DNA of 6,675 nt, taken from RPQK01 sp041946865. Its GTDB lineage: Bacteria > Acidobacteriota > UBA6911 > RPQK01. Below the pieces are notes generated by a model. It did no database searches. It had not been told where the DNA came from and saw only the letters and a program-made list of their open reading frames with translations. The stretch covers positions 1 to 6,675 of the forward strand of contig JBHGBF010000301.1 of assembly GCA_041946865.1 (NCBI GenBank). Direction: 5' to 3'. A program made the position numbers and the translations under genes. Of this stretch, positions 1-5,499 are shown piece after piece (positions within the stretch are counted from its first letter, which is position 1; every line of letters starts with the position of its first letter).

Positions 1-232
1 CGCCTTCGGCGTAAAAAACGTTCACACATCTGTTTATTTTCGCCAAAGTCCAGTCTTCCACCTGTGAAAGAGCCGCAGCGCGCGTGGGGTGCGGACCTCC
101 AGCAGACGAATCGTGGAAACGGTTCGCACCCGACGCGCTCCGCAGAACACGCTGCGCTTGCGGCTCCGTTCGATGGCGTGCGTCGACGGAACGAGCGGCA
201 GCACAACGGTTACGCTGAACTGCCTTGCCGGT
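1..232. other. Non-coding stretch downstream of the SYLF gene
   Basis: No open frame here has a convincing start, ribosome binding site or recognisable protein. Besides the nested repeat at 70-166, bases 1-11 form a small CGCC/GGCG hairpin. TTCACA (21-26) is repeated inverted as TGTGAA (63-68). GGCG (8-11) with its A-run faces a T-rich stretch ending CGCC (32-44). The palindromic character therefore extends over most of the first 170 bases. A palindrome CGTCGACG lies at 181-188. No hairpin followed by a T-run suitable as a terminator for the SYLF gene was found. Confidence 0.5.
70..166. repeat. Nested imperfect inverted repeat, about 97 bases, able to fold as a branched structure
   Basis: The outer arms 70-86 and 148-166 pair over 17 base pairs, with only T153 and T158 bulged: GAGCCGCA with TGCGGCTC, GCGC with GCGC, GCGTG with CACGC. 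Directly inside, GGGTGCGGACC (87-97) pairs with GGTTCGCACCC (121-131), 11 pairs with one G-T. This continues as TCCA (98-101) with TGGA (114-117), leaving AAC (118-120) as a bulge. Bases 132-147 could form a short third arm (GCG/CGC). The region lies 67 bases beyond the stop of the SYLF gene, and none of its open frames resembles a protein I know. It could be a REP-like or other dispersed palindromic repeat, or a structured RNA. The pairing is seen directly; the function is unknown. Confidence 0.6.
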
Positions 233-934
233 TTACTTGGTCCGCCGGGGGGCGTTTCTGGTCAGTGCTGTGATGAACGGCGTTACGACCCGGTTCGGTC
301 TTACTTTGTTGTCGATCAGGATGTTTGTCCCTGTGGTGCCGATTCCGTACACCTTGTGATTGGCGCTGTCATCGACGGTCAGCACAGCTCCATCAAGAGC
401 GACGCCCGCGAAAAGGCCCTTGCTGCGAGAGTACGAGTAGATGGCCGATTTCATCTCCACGTCAGTGGACGCTTCGGCGGTCCTTCCCACCGGTCCGGCA
501 GCCGCGGCCGCATCGACTCCGAACTTGAGCTTGCCGGACAGCAGACCCTGGACTCCAGACCGATCGGTGAACACCAGGATAAGATCCGTCGCGGAGACCC
601 CGATTTGAAAGCCGAAACTTCCGCCGCTAAGATCCACGAAAGCCGGCGTTCCCCATTTTCCGGAAGCGAGGCGGGTCGCAATCAGCCCCTTACCGTGGCG
701 GCCTCCAACTCCCAGCGCGCCTTTGACCACGTGGGGGATGATCGCCATGGCATAAGACCGGGAGAGCAGCTCCTGAGGGATCGACTGATCCGGCGTCTTC
801 ATGATTTCGTTCAGCACCTCAGCGGCGTTCAGTGCCCGCTCACGCTCGTCTTTCAATTTGTCGGCATTCTGTGCCGCAACGGCCAAGCTGACCAGCAGGA
901 TAATCCAGCACAAAGCTACAGTCCGTTTCAGCAT
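233..934 (-). CDS. Secreted SYLF-domain (Ysc84-type) lipid-binding protein
   Basis: A 233-residue protein. Residues 1-21 form a signal peptide: a basic start (MLKR), a hydrophobic stretch, and likely cleavage around AVA-AQ, so it is probably periplasmic or envelope-associated. A short charged helix (about 24-46) precedes the SYLF/Ysc84 domain (about 58-200). Family landmarks are visible: GGRHGKG (77-83), GGSFGFQIG (104-112), DLILVF (117-122), GPVGR (147-151), YSYSRSKGLFAGVALDGA (166-183) and VYG (195-197). Eukaryotic members bind phosphoinositides and other membrane lipids; the bacterial role is poorly defined. The start is well supported: AAGGAG (946-941) sits 6 bases before the ATG. It appears monocistronic, with non-coding DNA on both sides. 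Family assignment is confident; physiological role is not. Confidence 0.9.
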   Translation of the reverse strand: MLKRTVALCWIILLVSLAVAAQNADKLKDERERALNAAEVLNEIMKTPDQSIPQELLSRSYAMAIIPHVVKGALGVGGRHGKGLIATRLASGKWGTPAFVDLSGGSFGFQIGVSATDLILVFTDRSGVQGLLSGKLKFGVDAAAAAGPVGRTAEASTDVEMKSAIYSYSRSKGLFAGVALDGAVLTVDDSANHKVYGIGTTGTNILIDNKVRPNRVVTPFITALTRNAPRRTK

Positions 935-1148
935 GTCACGCTCCTTTTCCTGATCTCACTCTAGCAGACTAAACGGGTTGAGAGAATTGGTCCGGCCGGC
1001 TATTTCTGCGACTTCTTCGGAGCCGCTCACGCGCCGAGGGGTGTTAAAAGGGTGGAGGGGTGGGGCCTCAGGACCCGTTCGTCGTTCCGCCTTGAGGCGG
1101 GCATTTCAGAGCTAAGTCATAGCGTACTTGCAAAAACCAGCGTAACCC
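935..1148. other. Intergenic region between the SYLF gene and the GH13 remnant
   Basis: It contains the Shine-Dalgarno sequence of the leftward SYLF gene (941-946) and presumably its promoter, but I see no convincing -35/-10 pair. Frames reading rightward carry stops at 1093, 1120 and 1143 and do not encode the N-terminus expected for the GH13 gene that follows. A 14-base palindrome CCGCCT-TG-AGGCGG lies at 1087-1100, probably a small REP-like or chance GC-rich palindrome. Confidence 0.5.
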
Positions 1149-2511
1149 CTCAGTTTTTTGTTCGGAGTGTGGCAGCAACGAGGAGAGAGGCCGGTGGGGA
1201 ATCTGGCGACGCAGCAAAATCGGCCGCACGGTTGCCCGGCAAGCCGAGGAGCTTCACCGGGCGTATGCCGCGGCTCTCCCGGACTGGTCTCCGGAGGACG
1301 TCGTCGGTTCGCCTTATTCCGTAGCCGCCTATCAGCCGGATGCTTTTATCGGTGGATGGGAGGACCTGGAAAAGGCGCGCGGGCAGCTAGAGCGAAGGGG
1401 GCTTGGCCTCGTTCTCGATTTCGTCCCGAATCATACCGGCATCGACTTTCCCTGGGCGAAAAAATACCCCGACCGGTATGTCACAGCGAGTGAGGAGGAA
1501 TACCAGGCGAACCCTTCTCTTTACGTCCCCATAACCACCAAGGGACGAACCACTTATATAGCCAAAGGCCGTGATCCGTTCTTCCCTCCCTGGCACGATA
1601 CCCTGCAATTGAACCTGTTTAACGCAGGAACCCGGGCGGCGCTCACACGGATTGTGAAGGATCTGTCGACTCGCTGCCACGGATTACGTTGCGACATGGC
1701 CATGCTGGTGCTCAACGAGATCTGCCGTAAGACCTGGGGAGACGGGCTGAAATGCCCTGAGCCGGTCACGGAATTCTGGGGCGACCTGATCTCGGGAACA
1801 GGCAACCTCCTATGGATTGCAGAGGCCTACTGGGAAACCGAGTGGCAGCTCCAGCAGCTTGGCTTTGATTTTGTCTATGACAAACGGCTGTACGATCGTT
1901 TGCGCCACTCCTCGGCGCAAGAGCTGTCCCTACATCTGCTCGGGGATCTCAGCTTTCAGTCGAAGCTGATCCGGTTCCTCGAAAATCATGATGAGCCCCG
2001 CAGTGCGGACGTCTTTGAACGGAAGCGGCTGGAAGCGGCAATCTTGCTGATGGCAACGCTACCGGGAATGAAGATGTATCACTACGGCCAGATGGAGGGG
2101 CGTCATCGCAAAATCGCGGTCCAACTGACCAGGGTCGAACCGGAAGAGCCGGATGCCGAGCTGGAGCGTTATTACCAGAAAGTGCTGAAGATTTCCCGCC
2201 AGCCGATATTCGCCGACGGCCACTGGGAGCTGCTCCAGCCTCGCAGCAGCGGCGATGGCACTTACTCGAATATCATCGCGTACCGGTGGAGAGGCCCCGG
2301 CCGCGACAAAGTCGTGATAGTGAACTTCAGCCCGGACTGGAGCCAGGCGCGAATACCGCTCCCGGCCGACTTTGGCCGCGATACGTGCGAGCTGACGGAT
2401 GAACTGAACGGCGTCAAATACATCCGTTCAAGCGTCGAACTGAAGGAACCCGGTCTCCACGTGATTCTCGATGGTTATCGGGCCCACGTCTTCGACATGA
2501 GGTGCGATTAG
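1149..2511 (+). pseudogene. GH13 alpha-amylase-family glycosidase, 5' truncated and frameshifted
   Basis: One frame is open from 1123 to the stop at 2509-2511 and carries the full GH13 signature set. Region I is LDFVPNHT (Asp codon 1417). Region II is GLRCDMAM with the nucleophile Asp (1693). Region III is LWIAEAYW with the acid/base Glu (1822). Region IV is ENHDE (Asp 1990). A beta-rich C-terminal domain ends GYRAHVFD. Homologues of the trehalose-synthase-like group start with a first barrel strand and then a strand like VWLLGVWQ. Here only LFGVWQQRG remains, in a different frame (1155-1181), with a stop just upstream at 1143-1145. A one-base gain, perhaps in the GGGG run at 1196-1199, would rejoin it to the main frame, which is clearly homologous from GRTVARQ (about 1231) onward. 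No ATG, GTG or TTG lies in the main frame before TTG 1609, which is past region I and has no ribosome binding site. A translated product is therefore unlikely to be an active enzyme. An assembly error could explain the frameshift but not the missing 5' end. Confidence 0.75.
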
Positions 2512-2936
2512 CGGGAGGCCTTCTCAACCATCCGCACCAGCGTGGAAATTTGCTCCTGAAGCGTTCGCGAAAACTCCTCGAGCTGAAGCGCAAAGGCTCG
2601 GATCACGGCAAGATCATTCGGAGACTTCGGGCTGCCGGTCGAAGCTGCAGGCTGCGGCTGTCCTTCCGCTCCCGCGCTCTTCGCTTGCGGGATCTGCGCA
2701 ATCAGCTCCCTCCCTACGCGGTAGAACTGGATCTCCCCTTCCGCCGCCAGCTGATCCATCTGCCGCTTCACGAGATTCTTGTCACTCGGAGTGTTCCTGA
2801 CGTCCACTTCAGGCCCGTATTTTTCGATGAGGCCGGACAGGGAAATCCGTCCTTCCTGCCGCACCCCCTGCAGGAAATGCTGTTGGAGTTTCTTCACCTC
2901 AAAGGAACTTCTTCTCTTCCGCCGTTTCACAACCAT
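2508..2936 (-). CDS. Small basic protein, possible winged-helix DNA-binding protein with helical tail
   Basis: A 142-residue protein that I do not recognise as a named family. It opens with a very basic segment (VVKRRKRR, 2-9). Residues about 11-78 have the alternation expected of a winged helix: helix (FEVKKLQQHFLQGVRQ), a second helix around SLSGLIEKYG, a third around DKNLVKRQMDQLAAEG, then two strands EIQFYRVG and RELIAQIP as the wing. A low-complexity linker rich in Ala, Gln, Pro and Ser (about 79-103) follows. A C-terminal heptad-like helix comes last (about 106-140, LAVIRAFALQLEEFSRTLQEQ), suited to dimerisation. A DNA-binding regulator is an inference from this pattern. I chose ATG 2936 because AGGAAGGAAGG lies just upstream; the frame stays open to 3062, but that part covers the promoter-like region and reads poorly. 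Its stop overlaps that of the convergent GH13 remnant. Confidence 0.7.
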   Translation of the reverse strand: MVVKRRKRRSSFEVKKLQQHFLQGVRQEGRISLSGLIEKYGPEVDVRNTPSDKNLVKRQMDQLAAEGEIQFYRVGRELIAQIPQAKSAGAEGQPQPAASTGSPKSPNDLAVIRAFALQLEEFSRTLQEQISTLVRMVEKASR

Positions 2937-2943
2937 GATGAAA

Positions 2944-2954
2944 CCTTCCTTCCT
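2944..2954 (-). promoter_or_regulatory. Ribosome binding site of the 142-residue protein
   Basis: On the minus strand this reads AGGAAGGAAGG and ends 7 bases before ATG 2936. It decides the start of the 142-residue protein against the longer open frame reaching 3062. Confidence 0.7.
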
Positions 2955-2981
2955 GAACTGTCTGCGTATCAGTTGTGCATC

Positions 2982-3010
2982 TTTATATACTAATCTTACA
3001 AATCCTACAA
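2982..3010 (-). promoter_or_regulatory. Candidate sigma70-type promoter with tandem 9-base repeat
   Basis: On the minus strand, TTGTAG (3010-3005) is followed by a 17-base spacer and TATAAA (2987-2982), about 45 bases before ATG 2936. The surrounding DNA is clearly more AT-rich than the genes. The spacer and -35 box contain two adjacent near-identical 9-mers on the plus strand, AATCTTACA (2992-3000) and AATCCTACA (3001-3009), which could be operator half-sites. The box match is seen in the sequence; promoter activity is inferred. Confidence 0.45.
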
Positions 3011-3057
3011 ACTGATCCTCGAGTCCACAAGGCCGCCGGTCAATAATTCGTAAATAA

Positions 3058-3077
3058 TGCAAGTCTGGTGGCTTGCA
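3058..3077 (-). terminator. Hairpin, possible weak terminator or operator
   Basis: TGCAAG (3058-3063) and CTTGCA (3072-3077) form a 6-pair stem with an 8-base loop. Read on the minus strand it is followed by TTATTT. It lies 59 bases after the stop of the glycine-zipper secreted protein and upstream of the promoter-like boxes of the 142-residue gene. It could therefore end the upstream unit or serve as a regulator site. The stem is short and the T-tract interrupted. Confidence 0.3.
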
Positions 3078-3135
3078 CGCCTGCGTCAGAGAAGAAAAAA
3101 TGCGATTCTACTTAGCTAACTTTTATGGAAGGAAT

Positions 3136-3861
3136 CTAGGGTACGACCTTGAGCGCATGGCTGGGGACGACGGCAGCGCTCGTCAAGCGGATGGTGATTT
3201 CGGTCTCGGCGTCGAGGTCCAAGTCGCGGCCGCGTCCTGCCAGGATCCCGGCAAGTCCGATAACAGCGCCGGCGCCCGCCCCGATCACGGCGCCTCTCGC
3301 GCCCCCCTTGATGCTGCCGATGAGCGTCCCGACGCCGCTTACTACCCCAACCGCTCTCATATCGCGGGCGCGATCTCCCTCGGCCTCAATGGACTCGGGT
3401 TTCTTGACCGGCGCCGGCTTGGAGGCCACCGAGACGAGGACTCCTTGGACAGGCGCTTTAAGGCCGTTTCGGAACTGCAATGCCTCAAAGCTCAGCTTAA
3501 GCTCAGCTTTGCCTGCAATCCGTCCGGCCCTGCGCGAATGGGCGACGCGGCCGACGACCTGGGTGCCTTGCGGAATAGCCAGGCCGTGAGCCAGGGGCAC
3601 ATCATGCAGGATTTCGGCGTAAAAAACATCTCCGTTTCGGTTGCGCCGCGTGCTCAGTTTCTCTTCGAGCCGAATCTTGATCTTCGTATCGGCCGGAATT
3701 GCGACAGAGGCGTTGTCATCGACTCGCTTCTCGTCCTGAAACGCATCAGCCAGTACGGCCAGCGGCCCCCAGGAGAGGAGCAAACAGACGACCAGACAGA
3801 CCGCCACCGCCCTTTCCGGTGAAATGCCCGTCGTCCTTTTGCCCCAATACGAAGTGTTCAC
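3136..3861 (-). CDS. Secreted glycine-zipper protein with VirB10-like strand motifs, function unknown
   Basis: A 241-residue protein with a GTG start at 3861. A signal peptide is visible: basic residues (KR, 8-9; R17), hydrophobic 18-37, likely cleavage after ADA (38-40). The mature part begins with a motif common in TrbI/VirB10-like and bacterial SH3-like beta domains, IPADTKIKIRLEEKLSTR (55-72). GDVFYAEI and IPQGTQVVGRV follow (77-106). A Gly/Ala-rich glycine zipper (about 172-211) could insert in or span a membrane, and a second short strand motif is TEITIRL (220-226). The protein is probably periplasmic or outer-membrane associated. The start is chosen because GTG sits 4 bases after the upstream gene's TAA, with AGG in that gene's last sense codon; the longer frame reaching 4128 runs antisense-like inside the upstream gene. 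It pairs with the 185-residue secreted protein. I cannot name a function. Confidence 0.75.
   Translation of the reverse strand: MNTSYWGKRTTGISPERAVAVCLVVCLLLSWGPLAVLADAFQDEKRVDDNASVAIPADTKIKIRLEEKLSTRRNRNGDVFYAEILHDVPLAHGLAIPQGTQVVGRVAHSRRAGRIAGKAELKLSFEALQFRNGLKAPVQGVLVSVASKPAPVKKPESIEAEGDRARDMRAVGVVSGVGTLIGSIKGGARGAVIGAGAGAVIGLAGILAGRGRDLDLDAETEITIRLTSAAVVPSHALKVVP
3488..3509. repeat. Perfect 11-base tandem repeat inside the glycine-zipper gene
   Basis: AAGCTCAGCTT occurs twice in immediate succession (3488-3498, 3499-3509). The junction makes a 10-base palindrome AGCTTAAGCT. It encodes part of the AELKLSF strand. The unit is not a multiple of three, yet the frame reads sensibly through it. 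Confidence 0.6.
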
Positions 3862-3865
3862 TTTG

Positions 3866-4423
3866 TTACCTGGTCGTAATTGCGACCTTTTCCTTGATAT
3901 CGTCCCATTTGACGAGGAACTCGTCCAGGAGCAGCCGCCCGCCGACCGATTCGTACTCCCCGTCGGGATTCTTGAACTGGAACGAAAACAGAGTGTAACT
4001 CTTCTTGGCCAGCCCGCCCCCGCTTCGCTCATGCGGAACCCGACTGTCATACTGCCCGAGCGGCCTGGCCTCCATGTTGAAGACTTGGAGCCCTCGCAGC
4101 ACACCTTCAGGCACCGTTCGAAGCACATTATTGGTCAGTGGGAAATAAATAACCTGATCCTTTTTCGGCTCGACCCGGAAGAGTGCGCTGAAAGTGAAAT
4201 CGCACTCCCTCCCCTGCAGATCTTCCCGAATACCTGTCAGGATTTTGTCCACATCTTCCCACTTCAGGCGGTCGGGCCTCTTTCGTTTGCCGACTTCCTT
4301 TGGCAGCTTGTACTTGAATGTCAATTCCTCACATGAGCCTTTCGGCGGGGCGGCAGTCTGCTGGCCGGCCGCAAAAGGGGTGATCAGGAGCGACACTAGA
4401 ACGAAGAACGATATCGTCCGCAT
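3866..4423 (-). CDS. Secreted protein of unknown function, first gene of a two-gene unit
   Basis: A 185-residue protein that I do not recognise. Residues 1-20 form a typical signal peptide (MRT, then a hydrophobic run, cleavage near AAG-QQ). The mature part is mixed polar/charged without membrane segments. It has only two cysteines (31 and 74), which could form a disulfide in the periplasm. Strand-like stretches alternate with charged turns, for example DFTFSALFRVE (75-85), QVIYFPL (90-96) and SYTLFSFQF (142-150). The C-terminal part contains GGRLLLDEFLVKWDDIKEKV (161-180). The ATG is preceded at 6 bases by AAGGGAAGG (4438-4430), a strong ribosome binding site. It ends 4 bases before the GTG of the glycine-zipper gene, so the two are very probably cotranscribed and may act together in the envelope. 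It starts 97 bases after hemH ends. Confidence 0.8.
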   Translation of the reverse strand: MRTISFFVLVSLLITPFAAGQQTAAPPKGSCEELTFKYKLPKEVGKRKRPDRLKWEDVDKILTGIREDLQGRECDFTFSALFRVEPKKDQVIYFPLTNNVLRTVPEGVLRGLQVFNMEARPLGQYDSRVPHERSGGGLAKKSYTLFSFQFKNPDGEYESVGGRLLLDEFLVKWDDIKEKVAITTR

Positions 4424-4520
4424 AAAATGCCTTCCCTTGTTAGATGGAGAAAGGACGCAAAAGGTTTAGGGAGGTCGTCACCCGCACCGCGTCCCGGCCT
4501 TCCTTTCTGAAAGCCGTGAC

Positions 4521-5483
4521 TCATGATAATCGATCTTGGCCGGCAACTTGAGTAATTTCGCGCACCAGTGCCGCCAGACTCTTTATCAAGAGAGGATCGT
4601 CATTGAGCGAAGCCGAGCGTTCCACCCGCATGCCGAGGCTTGTCGCCAGCTCCCGAAAGGCGATGTCGACGTCGTAGAGGATCTCTACGTGATCGCAGAC
4701 AAACCCCGTCGGCGCAATCAGGACGTTTCGCACACCTGCCTGGGCCAACTCCCTAAGCCTGTCCTCAACCCGCGGGCCGAGCCAACGGTCCTTACTGTAG
4801 CCCTGACTCTGGTAGGCCAGGCTCCACTTCAAGTTGCCTACCTTCTCGGCCACCCGCGCAGCTGTTTCGCGTTGCTGGCTGTCGTACGGATCGTCAGCGT
4901 CCAGGCGGCTTGCCGGAAGACTGTGCGCCGTGAAAACGACTTCCGTCTCGCGGCGCTCTGCCTCTGGAAAGCGAAGCATCGCTTCCGACACTTTGTTCGC
5001 GTAAGCGCGCACCAACTCCGGACGCGTGTGCCACTGCTCGACGTAGGCCGTTTCCAGCGCCGCACCTGATTCCTTGACAGCCGCCCGGTATTGGGAAAAG
5101 TACGCTCCCACGCTCAGCTTTGAGTACTGGGGCGTCATGCAGATTGCTATGACCTGGCGAATCCCGCTTGCCGCAATGGCCTGCACCGCATCCCGTATGT
5201 AAGGGAACCAGTGGCGCATGCCCACAAACATTTGCGCGGGCAGACCATTGCGGGCCAATTCGTCTTCCAAGGCCATTGCCTGTCTTTGGGTAATGGCCAA
5301 AAGAGGGGATCGGCCCCCGATTTTGCGGTATCTCTCCTTGATCTCCTCGAGGATCTTGGGGGCGAGCGGCCGGCCACCCCGGATGTCCATCACGTACGGC
5401 TCCACCTCCTCAAGGGAAGTGGGGCCGCCGTACGCCATGAGGAGAACGGCCCGCTTTGCGTTTGTCGCACGGTCCGCCTGCAT
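4521..5483 (-). CDS. hemH: Ferrochelatase, coproporphyrin-type-like (HemH/CpfC)
   Basis: Inserts ferrous iron into a porphyrin late in heme synthesis, normally at the cytoplasmic membrane face. With the start chosen here it has 320 residues (Bacillus subtilis enzyme: 310). Visible motifs: LLMAYGGP (14-21), DIRGGRP (33-39), RYRKIGGRSPL (51-61), the catalytic His in FTAHSLP (His187), YQSQGYSKDRWLGP (224-237), and the metal-site Glu in CDHVEILYD (Glu267). The DIRGGRP/IGGRSPL section matches the Gram-positive enzyme (IRRGRK, IGGISPL), which works on coproporphyrin, more closely than proteobacterial HemH. The substrate is thus open: coproporphyrin III or protoporphyrin IX. I chose ATG 5483 because AGGGAG lies 10 bases upstream and His/Glu positions then fall near those of B. 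subtilis (183, 264). An in-frame ATG at 5516 with a weak site would add 11 residues and overlap hemE. It follows hemE directly. Confidence 0.92.
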   Translation of the reverse strand: MQADRATNAKRAVLLMAYGGPTSLEEVEPYVMDIRGGRPLAPKILEEIKERYRKIGGRSPLLAITQRQAMALEDELARNGLPAQMFVGMRHWFPYIRDAVQAIAASGIRQVIAICMTPQYSKLSVGAYFSQYRAAVKESGAALETAYVEQWHTRPELVRAYANKVSEAMLRFPEAERRETEVVFTAHSLPASRLDADDPYDSQQRETAARVAEKVGNLKWSLAYQSQGYSKDRWLGPRVEDRLRELAQAGVRNVLIAPTGFVCDHVEILYDVDIAFRELATSLGMRVERSASLNDDPLLIKSLAALVREITQVAGQDRLS

Positions 5484-5493
5484 CCGGTCTATT

Positions 5494-5499
5494 CTCCCT
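5494..5499 (-). promoter_or_regulatory. Ribosome binding site of hemH overlapping the hemE stop
   Basis: AGGGAG on the minus strand lies 10 bases before ATG 5483 and shares bases with the hemE stop TAG (5500-5498). Ribosomes finishing hemE would be placed at the hemH start, suggesting translational coupling. It favours ATG 5483 over ATG 5516. Confidence 0.55.

Noticed and set aside
1..29. Possible minus-strand gene starting at ATG 29 and running off the left edge
   Set aside because: No ribosome binding site precedes it and only nine codons are visible, without any recognisable sequence.
89..964. Long plus-strand open frame (291 codons) across the SYLF gene
   Set aside because: It is the antisense of a gene with a recognised domain, signal peptide and strong ribosome binding site, and its translation is Arg/Gln-rich without any family pattern.
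1158..1493. Plus-strand open frame continuing in the FGVWQQ frame to 1493
   Set aside because: Only its first few residues match the GH13 family; after about 1200 the homologous reading is in the other frame, so most of this frame is a shadow.
1609..2511. GH13 gene as an intact 300-residue CDS starting at TTG 1609
   Set aside because: Homology continues in frame for more than 120 codons upstream, including region I, and no ribosome binding site precedes this TTG; the position is internal to the ancestral gene.
2937..3062. N-terminal extension of the 142-residue protein to ATG 3062
   Set aside because: The extension lies on the AT-rich promoter-like DNA and the strong AGGAAGGAAGG site points to ATG 2936.
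3862..4128. N-terminal extension of the glycine-zipper protein to 4128
   Set aside because: It would overlap the upstream secreted-protein gene in another frame and place the signal peptide internally; the GTG at 3861 puts the signal peptide at the N-terminus.
4424..4520. Terminator after hemH
   Set aside because: No stem followed by a T-run is visible on the minus strand in these 97 bases, so read-through from hemEH into the secreted-protein pair cannot be excluded.
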